A stretch of DNA of 64,000 nucleotides from Vibrio celticus (GTDB lineage: Bacteria; Pseudomonadota; Gammaproteobacteria; Enterobacterales; Vibrionaceae): NCBI RefSeq assembly GCF_024347335.1, contig NZ_AP025464.1, forward strand, positions 806,001-870,000, written 5' to 3'. The notes below the pieces were generated by a model. That model was not told the origin of the DNA and did not search any database. It saw nothing but the letters and a program-made list of their open reading frames with translations. Shown in pieces: positions 1 to 8,423 of this stretch. Positions within the stretch are counted from its first letter, which is position 1. Every line of letters starts with the position of its first letter. The position numbers and the translations under genes were made by a program.

Positions 1-49
1 CCGCAAAGCCCCATAAACAAATGGAATATCCGTTATTCCTGTACAAACG

Positions 50-862
50 CTATTTGAACTTTCTCGCGACGTATGAACGTGGCTTGTCTCGATGAATTTC
101 ACGTTGAGCAGCGATTGCTCTATTCTTGCCTAACCCTACCTTTATCTGATACCAGGTCTCGTAAAATACGGCCATGCCAGGGCTTGACCACCAAGTCTTG
201 TTGTAGAGTTTCTTATTAGCAGCGACAACATCTGGCGACCGATTCGCACACTCAAGTGCCAACGCATAAGCTTCAGCGTAAGGATCTTCGGCAATCTTGG
301 TTACCAGCCCATAGTCTTTCGCTGTTTCACAGTCGATCTCTTTAGCGGTCATCGCCATTTCTAAGGTGTGATCTTTACGCATTAACTCTCGAAATGCGAT
401 GGCGCCTCCCATGTCAGGAATCAAACCCCATTTGGCTTCCAATATCGAGAAAGTCGCGTCTGGACTGGCCATCCTAAAATCACCACCACTGGCTAATTGA
501 AGGCCGCCTCCCCAACAACGACCATGAATCGCAAAAATGACAGGACATGGGATCTCTCGCCAACCAAGCGAAAAGCGCTGCGCAGCATTGGGTAATGTCG
601 GTAACCATTTGAACAAGAGCTTCATCGCCCCTACTTTACTGTTCAATAACGATTTAACATCTAAACCAGAACAAAAATCTGAACCACTGCCTTTAACAAT
701 AACAGCTCGAATATCTCTGTTCTTCTTGAGCTCACTTATCATGTCATTAACGGCTTCAAACATCGCCATATCAATAGCATTGAGCTTATCGGGTCGATTC
801 AACACAACCGTCGCAATTTGGTTTTCATCGATAGAACAAGTAATACGATCGAGGTTTGGCAT
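50..862 (-). CDS. Crotonase / enoyl-CoA hydratase-isomerase family protein
   Basis: A 270-residue single-domain member of the crotonase superfamily, cytosolic, acting on acyl-CoA esters. The N-terminal strand with VVLNRPDKLNAID and the loop FCSGLDV are the usual CoA-binding and oxyanion-hole elements; HGRCWGGGLQLASGGD at 113-128 is the second oxyanion element. The position of the first catalytic glutamate of enoyl-CoA hydratase is Gln122, while Glu142 and Asp150 sit eight residues apart, as in dienoyl-CoA isomerases. This suggests isomerase-like chemistry rather than hydration, but this is inference. The length is normal for the family and the start ATG at 862 is the only good one. It stands alone: the fhu operon to its right ends in its own terminator, and no other beta-oxidation gene is visible. 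The exact substrate cannot be named. Confidence 0.88.
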   Translation of the reverse strand: MPNLDRITCSIDENQIATVVLNRPDKLNAIDMAMFEAVNDMISELKKNRDIRAVIVKGSGSDFCSGLDVKSLLNSKVGAMKLLFKWLPTLPNAAQRFSLGWREIPCPVIFAIHGRCWGGGLQLASGGDFRMASPDATFSILEAKWGLIPDMGGAIAFRELMRKDHTLEMAMTAKEIDCETAKDYGLVTKIAEDPYAEAYALALECANRSPDVVAANKKLYNKTWWSSPGMAVFYETWYQIKVGLGKNRAIAAQREIHRDKPRSYVARKFK

Positions 863-988
863 GGTGGCTACCTTATAAGTGGTCAGACCTTTAGATTATA
901 CATTTTATTAACATATACCAAACTTGCACATTAAGAAGCGAGACCTGTGTTGCTTAACGCCGCCCCCTTACACAAACAACATCAATAA

Positions 989-1023
989 AAAAGCAGTGAT
1001 GGATCGCTCTATTCACTGCTTTT
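989..1023 (-). terminator. Intrinsic terminator of the fhuDB arm
   Basis: An 11-bp perfect inverted repeat, AAAAGCAGTGA at 989-999 against TCACTGCTTTT at 1013-1023. It is followed on the minus strand by a T-rich stretch and lies about 60 bases past the stop of the fhuB reading frame. Confidence 0.8.
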
Positions 1024-1083
1024 CATTCGTAGCTTTTATTACCAATAGCTTTGATAATCAAGGACTCTCAGTTTTGGTAGAAC

Positions 1084-3082
1084 CTATGTTCTTCGAGATT
1101 TCAATAACAAGAAGATGAAGTAGCTACCACCAATAATGGAAACTAACGTCCCTGCCGCAAGCTGCGCCGGAAACACCACCACTTGCCCTAACCAGTCTGC
1201 AAATAGCATGATGAGTGCAGCACCAATTAAAAACGACAATATGACCTGCTCTCGAACCAAACGAGCCCCCACAATTGCAGCGATATGCGGAGCTAACAAG
1301 CCGACAAACGCAACAGGTCCCATTGTGGTTGTCACGACCGAACATAAGATCGCAACAATACACAACAATGCCACGTAAGCGATATTAATATTCAACCCTC
1401 TGGCACTCGCGAACTGCCGTCCAGTCGCAATTAAGGTCACCCAACGACTCAGCAGCAGAGCAACACCAATACAAGCCGTTATCACGACAGCCATTATAGT
1501 GGCAGACTCAGGCTCCACACGGTAAGTAGAGCCAGCTAGCCAAGCCAATAATGTGTATTTCCCCTCACCCACTCGTGTTAAAGAGAATTGCACCAAAGCT
1601 TCCAATACCGCGGTCAGCGAGATACCTGTCAGAATTAGAATAGACGGAGCAAACTGATGCTTCTTGCCAAGGAACAATAACAAACAGAGTGCAATCGCAC
1701 TGCCCAGAAACGCAACCCACGGGCTTAGCGAGTGAATCGAATAGCCCATGAATAAGCTACTGAAAATCAACGCCAGAACCGCACCCGCCGACACACCAAG
1801 AATATCTGGACTTGCGAGCGGGTTGTAGACCAAATTTTTGGAAAATCACACCCGCCACCGCTAAGCCACCACCAGCGAATATCGCGGTTAACATTCTCGG
1901 CCAACGAATAGACCATTCAAATGCGTCTGGGATAACAAAGTAGCCCATATCAGAAGAAGGCTGTGACAATGTACTCAACGCCAGCAATCCGACGATCATC
2001 GTGCCCAATAAGAAGTAAGCCAAAGATGAAATAAACTTTGGCCCTTTAAGCATTGAGAAAAACAGCTGATCTTGAGCAGACATTTGCTTGCGAGCAATAA
2101 TGATCAAAGCTGGAGCACCAATCACCGCAGTTGCCGTTCCTGTTGGAATCATGTCCAAAGACCATTGCGCCAAGAAGATCGCCAAGCTGTCGGTGACACA
2201 AAGTAATAGCGCACCTAATACGCAGCTTGCGACGAGTTCAGATTTGGCCTTTAGAAAACCTAGATGCCTAGCGATGTTCGGAGCTATCAAGCCGATAAAG
2301 CTGATCACGCCCACCGAGGTAATAGATACTGAAGCCAACCAAACGCCAACCGCCATCAATACAAAGAATGTTGCGCCAATATTGAGCCCGCGCGCCGCAG
2401 CCCCTTCAGTGCCGATGGAAAGCAAAGTCAGAACTCGCGGAGCTAAGAAGAATATGGCAAAAATCGGCAACAGCTTAGGCATCAACCAAAGCACTTGTTC
2501 CCAGCCATTTTGCCCTAGGTCGCCCGCTCCCCATACAAACAGATTCTGTGCGTACTGGTCGTTGAGTAGAATAATCGCCGTTGCAAATGCCCCTAGCAAT
2601 AAGTTGACCGCCATACCCGCCAATACAATTGGCAAGCCGCTCATATTTTTGATGCCAACAATGGAAACGATAAGCCCCATCGCAAGCAGCGCACCAATTA
2701 GAGCAAACCAAACTGAATACTGAGCGACCAACATCGGCGCAACCACATTCAGAATAACCAGACCAAGCCATGCACCTGACGACGTACCTAAGGTAAGCGG
2801 AGACATCATGCGATTCTGTGTCAGTTGTTGAAACAAGCTGCCGATGGTGCCAAGTGTTGCGCCAACCAAGATTGCCATCACCAAGCGAGGTAAGTTGACA
2901 TAGGCTAACGCCATCAACTCGAATGAATCATCGACCATTAAGTTGAATGTTGCGATATCACTGATCTGTGAGGCTTGCTGAAGCAACTCTCCAATAGGGC
3001 CAAATTCCGACTGCCCTAACCATAAATGAACAAGAGCAGCACAAAGCAGCGCAGCCCCCATCATAAAACCACTGGATTTCAT
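1084..3082 (-). pseudogene. fhuB: FhuB-type double-length siderophore permease, interrupted by a +1 frameshift
   Basis: FhuB is the inner-membrane permease for ferric hydroxamates, a fused pair of FecCD-type halves of roughly 660 residues in all. Here the first frame (start 3082) covers the whole first half and the start of the second, reaching GGGLAVAGVIFQK. It then runs into a nonsense tail. The remaining second half continues in the next frame as LVYNPLASPDILGVSAGA and runs to 1084. The switch occurs in an A5T3 run (plus-strand 1832-1839). Removing one base there gives FQKLVYNPLASPDI, exactly the expected family sequence, so one base is extra. The start overlaps the fhuD stop (TAATG), and membrane segments fill both halves. 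Either the strain has lost hydroxamate uptake through this permease or the base is a sequencing error in a homopolymer. No other base is wrong as far as I can see. Confidence 0.85.
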
Positions 3083-4020
3083 TACTGCTCCGCTAACGTC
3101 AGCAGCGATTGCGCCATGGCTTCTGCGTTATACAAAATCGACATTGCACCGCCGTAACTCCAACTAGCCGCGACCGGGCTAAATTGACCATTGCGAACGA
3201 AAGGCATGCTCTTCCAAACCGGAGAACGGTCTAGCTTGTCTTGATATGGGAAAGGTTCAAAGTAAAGCGCAATACCGTTCTTCACGTTCTTAAGCTCGGT
3301 CATGCGTTTTTGACTGATGCCCCACTGACTTGCAGGAAGATCCATCGCATTATCAAAGCCAAGCTGCTCAAGTGCATATTGTGGAATCGAGTTATCGCCG
3401 TAAATAAACACAGAAGTTGTACTCGCAAAACGGAAAGAGGTGACTTTCGGCTTGTCGCCCGAATACGCTTTATCTAGTTCAGCTTTTAGAACCGCGATAC
3501 GCTCATCCATTGCGGCCAGCTTTTGGTTCGCTTGTTCTTCTTTACCAAGCAACTGGCCGATCTTCTTGAAATTCTCAATAGCAGCCGCTGCATTGCTGTG
3601 CTGTTCGCTGTACGTTTGGTAGTAAAGCACGGGCGCAATTTCAGAGAGTCGATCCTGAAGATCTTTCTGCGGTGAAGCGATAAGAATCACATCAGGGTTT
3701 AGCTTCTTCAAAGCAGAGAAATTAGGCTCAGTTCGAGTGCCAATGTCCGCCACGCCTTCTGGAATCGCAGGTTGAGCAACCCAATCGGTATAACCTGCAA
3801 TATCAGGTACTGCTACTGGCGTAACACCGAGTTCGATAACTTGTTCTGCAATGTCCCAGTTCAGCGCCGCGACTCTAACCGGTTGAGCTTCAAGGGTTTT
3901 AACACCCTCACTGTCTTCAACTTGAAAGTTGGCCATCGCTTGAGCTGATAACAACAAGCTCAATGAGACAATGAACGAACTCACTTTAGGAAAACGAGAA
4001 GTAAAATAGTTGGCTTTCAT
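3082..4020 (-). CDS. fhuD: FhuD-like periplasmic siderophore-binding protein
   Basis: A periplasmic binding protein of the helical-backbone class III family (PF01497) that delivers ferric hydroxamate siderophores to FhuB. The start at 4020 is chosen because it begins directly with a signal peptide (MKANYFTSRFP, hydrophobic core, cleavage near AQAMA). The longer frame only adds 13 residues from a TTG. The two lobes are visible: residues from about 35 to 150 with RVAALNWDIAEQVIELGV and PNFSALKKLNPDVILIAS, then the long helix with coiled-coil-like charge (about 150-190), then the second lobe to 312. The stop codon overlaps the fhuB start by one base, so the pair is translationally coupled. A hairpin separates it from the receptor gene upstream. 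Confidence 0.88.
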   Translation of the reverse strand: MKANYFTSRFPKVSSFIVSLSLLLSAQAMANFQVEDSEGVKTLEAQPVRVAALNWDIAEQVIELGVTPVAVPDIAGYTDWVAQPAIPEGVADIGTRTEPNFSALKKLNPDVILIASPQKDLQDRLSEIAPVLYYQTYSEQHSNAAAAIENFKKIGQLLGKEEQANQKLAAMDERIAVLKAELDKAYSGDKPKVTSFRFASTTSVFIYGDNSIPQYALEQLGFDNAMDLPASQWGISQKRMTELKNVKNGIALYFEPFPYQDKLDRSPVWKSMPFVRNGQFSPVAASWSYGGAMSILYNAEAMAQSLLTLAEQ

Positions 4021-4059
4021 ATAATCACTGTCACTTTTTAATTGTTTATTTAACGACAA

Positions 4060-4081
4060 AAGCAGCCTACACAGGCTGCTT
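4060..4081 (-). terminator. Intercistronic hairpin between receptor and fhuD
   Basis: A 9-bp perfect stem, AAGCAGCCT at 4060-4068 with AGGCTGCTT at 4073-4081, four-base loop, followed on the minus strand by TTTTGT. It looks like a weak intrinsic terminator that would let some transcription through, giving more receptor than transporter. Confidence 0.6.
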
Positions 4082-4102
4082 AGATTTATGTATTCAAATG
4101 AA

Positions 4103-6250
4103 TTAGAACTCGTAGTTCACGCTGAGCTCTACAGACTGCTCAGCACCGAACCAACAGTTCGATTGGTCGTAGCAGGTGTAGTACTCTTCATTAAACAGGT
4201 TATTAACGAGCAAGTTAGCCGTTGCACCTGACAGAGTTTCACTTGCTTCCCCTAGGTCATAACCTACGGATAAATCGACAACCGTATATGATGGTACTTT
4301 TCCTTGAGTATTGGTTGCATCCATCTCCATTTCACCCATGTAACGAGCACCTGCACTGAAGCGAGTTCCTGATAAAGCACCACCATAGACATAGTAATTG
4401 CTCCATAGATTAGCGGCATGTGTCGGTACATAGATTGGTGTAGTGCCTTCTAGATCTGGGTTCGCATCTTCAGTCACTTCCATGTCGACATACGTATAGC
4501 TCGCATTAACATCCCAATCTTCCGTTACAAACCATCTGCCTTCGACTTCGACACCTTGAGAACGCACTTCGCCTAACTGAATCTTAGAGCGATACGTTGG
4601 ATCCGATGGATCGGCAGCAATTGAATCTTTCTTAGTAATGTAAAAGTATGATGCTGTAAGTTGCTGTGCCATATCAGCAGACAGGTATTTCACACCGAAT
4701 TCGACTTGCTCACCCAGCTGAGGTTTCAACGAGTTACCGTTAATATCGGTACCAGCAGCTGGTTCAAAACTCGTCGCGTAACTTACAAATGGAGAGATGC
4801 CATTATCTAACTCATACAAAGCACCTACGCGGTAAGAGAACTGATTGTGATCCGCTTTTTCTGTGCCATCGCTTGTTGGATAAATGCTCGTTTTTTCGTC
4901 ACTCGCTCTGAACATGTCGTAACGTCCACCAGCAAGTAAAACCAGCGCGTCGTAGCGAACTTGATCTTGGAAATATAATCCTAACTGCTCGGTAGTAATG
5001 TCGTGGGATTCACGGTAATTCTCTTGAAGCTGACTTTTATCCAAAAGGTCGTTATTTGGATTGTATGCGTTGAAATCACCGAAACTACTGTTTGCATCAA
5101 ACTCTTTGTACAAAGAGTCACCTGTTAGCTTTAGGTAGTCGACACCGAATAGTAAATTGTGCTCTAAGCCACTAATTTCGACGCGGCCTGAAACTTGGTT
5201 ATCGATAACAAAGCTTTGAGAGTCTTCATCCGTGCTATACACATTTCGAATTAAGCTACCAGTTGCGGCGTTAAAATTCGTACCACGATGGTAGGTGTTT
5301 TCTTGATATAGCGACGCATCGGAATAACGAGCGTTCTGAAGGAAAGTCCAGTTGTCATTGATTTGGTGGTTAATTTTGTAACCTAACATCAAGACTTCAC
5401 GTTCAAAGGTACTCCAGTTCTTGTCGCCCATGGACACAGATGGATCACTTGCCTTCAGCACTTCAAGCGGCATTGCAGAATTAGTACCCATTGACGGGTC
5501 ATTCTGATAGTAAAGATTGAAGTTAATAAGTGTTCTATCAGATACCTGCCAATCTAGCGATGGAGCAATCACATAACGCTCTTCTTCAGCGTTATCAACT
5601 TGGCTCTCTTGTTTACGTGCGAGTGCAACTAAACGATATGAAAAGTCACTGTCACCTAACTGACCTGAAGTATCAATTGACGCTTCCATCAAGTTTCTTG
5701 AGCCTGTAGATACACCCACTTTTGTCGACCCGTCTTCTTGCGGTGCCTTCGCGATCATGTTGACCATACCACCCGGCGGCATCGATCCATATAACACAGA
5801 CGTAGGGCCTTTAAACACTTCAACTTGCTGAGTCGCAATAGGGTCGATCTGAGGTTGCAGGTTCCATCCAGTCAGAAACGGCAGAATCAAGCCATCGTAG
5901 TAACTCTGATTGTTACTAAACCCACGAATCGAGAACGTATCGTACATGGTTACTGATGCGCCCTTTTGCTCAGTCACAACACCCGGCGCGTATCTAAGCG
6001 CTTGGTTAAGAGACTTTACACCTCGTTGATCTAACTGTTCTTCATCAATGACTGTAATACCTTGAGGTGTTTCTTCTGGCTCAAGTGCCGATTTAGTTGC
6101 TGTATTACGATACGCTTTACCCATAACTGTAATAGTTTCTACATTCGAATCTGCCGAAGTAGCGGTATCTTCCGCGAATGCTTGCGCTGAAAACGCAGTC
6201 AGCAACGCGACTGCCAATGATGAATACTTAAAACGAGTGTGAGTGGTCAT
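4103..6250 (-). CDS. TonB-dependent ferric siderophore (hydroxamate-type) outer-membrane receptor
   Basis: A 715-residue outer-membrane receptor of the TonB-dependent siderophore receptor family, importing a ferric siderophore with energy from TonB. A signal peptide ends near AQAFAED (residue about 26). A TonB-box-like segment ETITVMG follows at about 36-42, then the plug domain (TPQGITVIDEEQLDQRGVKS; GPTSVLYGSMPPGGMVNMI, the typical plug end), then a 22-strand barrel ending with the aromatic-terminated strand VELSVNYEF. The length and the C-terminal phenylalanine are typical. It heads the leftward arm fhu receptor - fhuD - fhuB, and a Fur-like site lies 32 bases upstream. The neighbouring fhuDBC and fhuF genes point to a hydroxamate such as ferrichrome or desferrioxamine, but the ligand is inferred only from context. 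Confidence 0.9.
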   Translation of the reverse strand: MTTHTRFKYSSLAVALLTAFSAQAFAEDTATSADSNVETITVMGKAYRNTATKSALEPEETPQGITVIDEEQLDQRGVKSLNQALRYAPGVVTEQKGASVTMYDTFSIRGFSNNQSYYDGLILPFLTGWNLQPQIDPIATQQVEVFKGPTSVLYGSMPPGGMVNMIAKAPQEDGSTKVGVSTGSRNLMEASIDTSGQLGDSDFSYRLVALARKQESQVDNAEEERYVIAPSLDWQVSDRTLINFNLYYQNDPSMGTNSAMPLEVLKASDPSVSMGDKNWSTFEREVLMLGYKINHQINDNWTFLQNARYSDASLYQENTYHRGTNFNAATGSLIRNVYSTDEDSQSFVIDNQVSGRVEISGLEHNLLFGVDYLKLTGDSLYKEFDANSSFGDFNAYNPNNDLLDKSQLQENYRESHDITTEQLGLYFQDQVRYDALVLLAGGRYDMFRASDEKTSIYPTSDGTEKADHNQFSYRVGALYELDNGISPFVSYATSFEPAAGTDINGNSLKPQLGEQVEFGVKYLSADMAQQLTASYFYITKKDSIAADPSDPTYRSKIQLGEVRSQGVEVEGRWFVTEDWDVNASYTYVDMEVTEDANPDLEGTTPIYVPTHAANLWSNYYVYGGALSGTRFSAGARYMGEMEMDATNTQGKVPSYTVVDLSVGYDLGEASETLSGATANLLVNNLFNEEYYTCYDQSNCWFGAEQSVELSVNYEF

Positions 6251-6281
6251 AATTCCCTCGGCACCAATGCTTAATATAAAT

Positions 6282-6300
6282 AATAATAAATATCATTTGC
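6282..6300 (-). promoter_or_regulatory. Fur-box-like site upstream of the siderophore receptor
   Basis: AATAATAAATATCATTTGC matches 13 of 19 positions of the classical Fur consensus GATAATGATAATCATTATC and lies 32 bases before the receptor start. Iron repression is expected for this family. The match is by eye in an AT-rich stretch, so it is moderate evidence only. Confidence 0.5.
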
Positions 6301-6337
6301 ATTGTATGTATCTAGAGGTGGGATAATTAACAATTTG

Positions 6338-6514
6338 GTGCAAATTCAAAAAGAACTTGACCTATTTTTAGTAGAAAACGGTCAATTGGTGATTAAAAAG
6401 ACAATTGACCCTATTAATAGGAAGGCTTTGCTAGAAGAGAGTGAGCGGGAATATGACTACGATTTAATAATAGGAACCCAGTACTCCATTTCAGCGTCAG
6501 AGGCATGTGCTTGA
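6338..6514 (+). CDS. Doubtful small ORF between receptor and AraC gene
   Basis: An open frame of 58 residues from a GTG at 6338 (a TTG lies one codon earlier), beginning with VQIQKELDLFLVENGQLV and ending ISASEACA. The composition (charged, no low-complexity tail) is protein-like. But there is no ATG start, the GAGGTGGGA at 6315-6323 is too far from the GTG for a normal ribosome site, and the last 58 bases are antisense to the 3' end of the AraC gene. I list it only because the stretch 6301-6456 has no other content. Confidence 0.2.
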   Translation: MQIQKELDLFLVENGQLVIKKTIDPINRKALLEESEREYDYDLIIGTQYSISASEACA

Positions 6515-7365
6515 TAGGCAAACGGGTACACTTCAAGCTCATATCCATCGACGCCACGATAACCTGAACTTGGCATCCAATTCAGCACAAACCAACTCAA
6601 GGTGTGTCGTAAATTCTCAATTGGACCACAGTGCTTCACTACAGCATAAGTTTGCTTAGGAACCGTCAGTACCTCTAATCTTTCAGAGATAATACTCGGT
6701 AATTGCGGGATTGAAATTCCTTCCTGAAGTTCTACCCCTGCCCAATAGTGAATATTCGTCCCGTCAAAGCAAGACTGAGTCAGGTCAACCACGCCAATGA
6801 ACTGGAGCACGTTGTCGTCAGGGATCTCAACCTCACCTTCTAAACGTGACCATAGCTGAGGGACTTTCTGAGCGAAGTCTTGCGTGAGTGAAAACAAACC
6901 ACTGATTTCTGATGTCATACCTTTCACTAGGAAAGACTCTCTTTCATCAATGCGCACTTCCACAAAGCTTAACGCCCCTTTTTCAGAAGTACTCGCTGTT
7001 TCAGATACTTGTATCGGCTTTCTTAGCCCGACTCTTTTTCCTGCTTTTCTATACTGACTTGGGCTTGCCCCAAACATCTGCTTAAAGGAACGACTAAAGC
7101 TAATTTCTGAATTAAATCCGAGTTCAAGTGCGATATCGATCACTCGCGTTTTGCTGTCCAACAGTTCTTCAGCCGCTTGGCTTAGCTTTAGCTCCCTCAC
7201 GTAGTTTGCCACAGTAAGCCCTGTTTCAGCTTGAAACACTCTTTGCAGCTGCCAGCGAGACCAACAGCTCTGTTTCGCAATATCTTCTAGCGATAGTGCC
7301 GAACTAAGGTTCGCATGGATATAAGCTAGAACGCGGCTGATACGGTCAAATGCAGGAGTGTTCAT
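6457..7365 (-). CDS. AraC-family regulator with GyrI-like effector-binding domain
   Basis: A 302-residue transcription factor. The N-terminal AraC/XylS double helix-turn-helix occupies about residues 8-108 (SLEDIAKQSCWSRWQLQRVF for the first helix pair, VIDIALELGFNSEISFSRSF for the second). After a short linker comes a GyrI-like/SOUL-fold effector domain, about 130-302 (VRIDERESFLVKGM at its start, WVPIIKS at its end). This order, DNA-binding domain first, is that of Rob and similar regulators. A GTG two codons upstream (7371) is an alternative start. It lies between the two divergent arms of the hydroxamate locus, so it may control siderophore uptake. In other vibrios AraC proteins activate siderophore receptors, though those usually have a different domain order. 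The ligand is unknown. Confidence 0.85.
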   Translation of the reverse strand: MNTPAFDRISRVLAYIHANLSSALSLEDIAKQSCWSRWQLQRVFQAETGLTVANYVRELKLSQAAEELLDSKTRVIDIALELGFNSEISFSRSFKQMFGASPSQYRKAGKRVGLRKPIQVSETASTSEKGALSFVEVRIDERESFLVKGMTSEISGLFSLTQDFAQKVPQLWSRLEGEVEIPDDNVLQFIGVVDLTQSCFDGTNIHYWAGVELQEGISIPQLPSIISERLEVLTVPKQTYAVVKHCGPIENLRHTLSWFVLNWMPSSGYRGVDGYELEVYPFAYQAHASDAEMEYWVPIIKS

Positions 7366-7556
7366 AGTCACGCTTTTATAATCTCGATAGTGGTAACAAT
7401 TAAGTCGATACAGGAATACTTTTTAACATTTAAAGCGACTTTTATCACTTAATAATGGCCAAGGCGCACTCAATTTATAAATCTTTTAAACCAAGAGTTC
7501 TCTGAAGAGATGCACCATTTTGTATGGTTATCGTCAATGAGGTTCGCTATGATAAC

Positions 7557-7575
7557 GCAACTGATTCTCATTTAA
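7557..7575 (+). promoter_or_regulatory. Weak Fur-box-like site upstream of fhuF
   Basis: GCAACTGATTCTCATTTAA matches 11 of 19 positions of the Fur consensus, with a good right half (GATTCTCATT), and ends 9 bases before the fhuF start. The close spacing would also make it overlap any leader. Support is modest and comes mainly from the iron context. Confidence 0.35.
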
Positions 7576-7584
7576 TGGTTTAAA

Positions 7585-8346
7585 ATGCTTTCCCAGCTGC
7601 ACAATATTACCACTCGTCGCAGAGCCCCCTCCCTGCACCAGAAAATCTTCGCTTACTCAAAACAAATAACGCCTTATCTAAGCGGAAGTTATGGCTCTCT
7701 GAGCAGCAAAAGCATCGCAATGACAAACGATAAAAGCCATATCGAGATCAAACGCGTTTACGATGGCTTAGCGGAAAATCACCCTGAAGCAGGCAAAGCC
7801 TATTGGTTAACCCGAACGTGGGATCTGGTTTGCTGGCAACCAATCTACGTGACCTTCATATCTATCTACGGCCTTCACTCACTGCCTGATATTAAGAATA
7901 TCGGCCAGTTTAGGTACAAAGAATTTGTCACGGGCTACCGTTTCTTTAATGGTGATCATCAACACGGTTCACCAGAAAAACTGATTCCACAAGCAGGCCA
8001 AGCTATTCTTGCACTCACAGAGTTTTATCGTAGCCAGATTAGTGAGTGGACACGTATTCGTCCGGGGTTTACCAATCATCTACTTGCTGATCTGTTACTA
8101 GGCAGCTTGATAAAACTACAGCAGCACGAGCCGAGCCTAACCAACGATTATATCACTGAACAAGCTAAGCTTTGGTTAGAAGCATGCCAGTTACCTGAAA
8201 ATCATTTAGACAGCCTTAAAATAGACGCTGATTCGGGGATGCTAAAACTGATCAGAATCAGCTGCTGCTTAGTTTATAAGTGCGACTCTAGAAAGTATTG
8301 CGACGATTGCCCAAGACACCCCGACAACAAAAAAACAGCTCAATAA
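7585..8346 (+). CDS. fhuF: FhuF-like siderophore ferric reductase
   Basis: A 253-residue cytosolic or membrane-associated protein of the FhuF family, which reduces ferric iron in imported hydroxamate complexes to release it. The diagnostic feature is the C-terminal cysteine cluster CC-x10-C-x2-C seen in SCCLVYKCDSRKYCDDCP (about residues 228-245), which binds an unusual [2Fe-2S] cluster in E. coli FhuF. The N-terminal ~45 residues are basic and serine-rich; the internal methionine at MTNDKSHIEIKRVYDG is an alternative start. It precedes fhuC by 77 bases on the same strand, and a weak Fur-like site lies upstream. Its presence supports a hydroxamate substrate for the whole locus. Confidence 0.8.
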   Translation: MLSQLHNITTRRRAPSLHQKIFAYSKQITPYLSGSYGSLSSKSIAMTNDKSHIEIKRVYDGLAENHPEAGKAYWLTRTWDLVCWQPIYVTFISIYGLHSLPDIKNIGQFRYKEFVTGYRFFNGDHQHGSPEKLIPQAGQAILALTEFYRSQISEWTRIRPGFTNHLLADLLLGSLIKLQQHEPSLTNDYITEQAKLWLEACQLPENHLDSLKIDADSGMLKLIRISCCLVYKCDSRKYCDDCPRHPDNKKTAQ

Positions 8347-8423
8347 CACCCTCTATTTTTAAAAGCTAATAAAGCTCGTTTAATTTCACTGAAGCGCTTT
8401 ATTGGTCTAGGCACAGGACTGAC

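Noticed and set aside
537..878. 113-residue plus-strand frame over the crotonase gene
   Set aside because: It overlaps the conserved crotonase coding region on the other strand, with no start signal or family match.
1832..1839. Programmed ribosomal or transcriptional frameshift in fhuB
   Set aside because: The A5T3 run is short for polymerase slippage and does not match a standard -1 slippery heptamer; the needed shift is +1 with no obvious stimulator. Error or mutation is simpler.
2088..2723. 211-residue frame antisense to fhuB
   Set aside because: It is the mirror of a hydrophobic permease gene, with Thr/Ala/Pro-rich composition typical of such shadows.
1757..3082. Two separate permease genes in place of fhuB
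   Set aside because: The 441- and 249-residue frames share no start signal for the second, and together they give exactly one double FecCD protein once a single base is removed.
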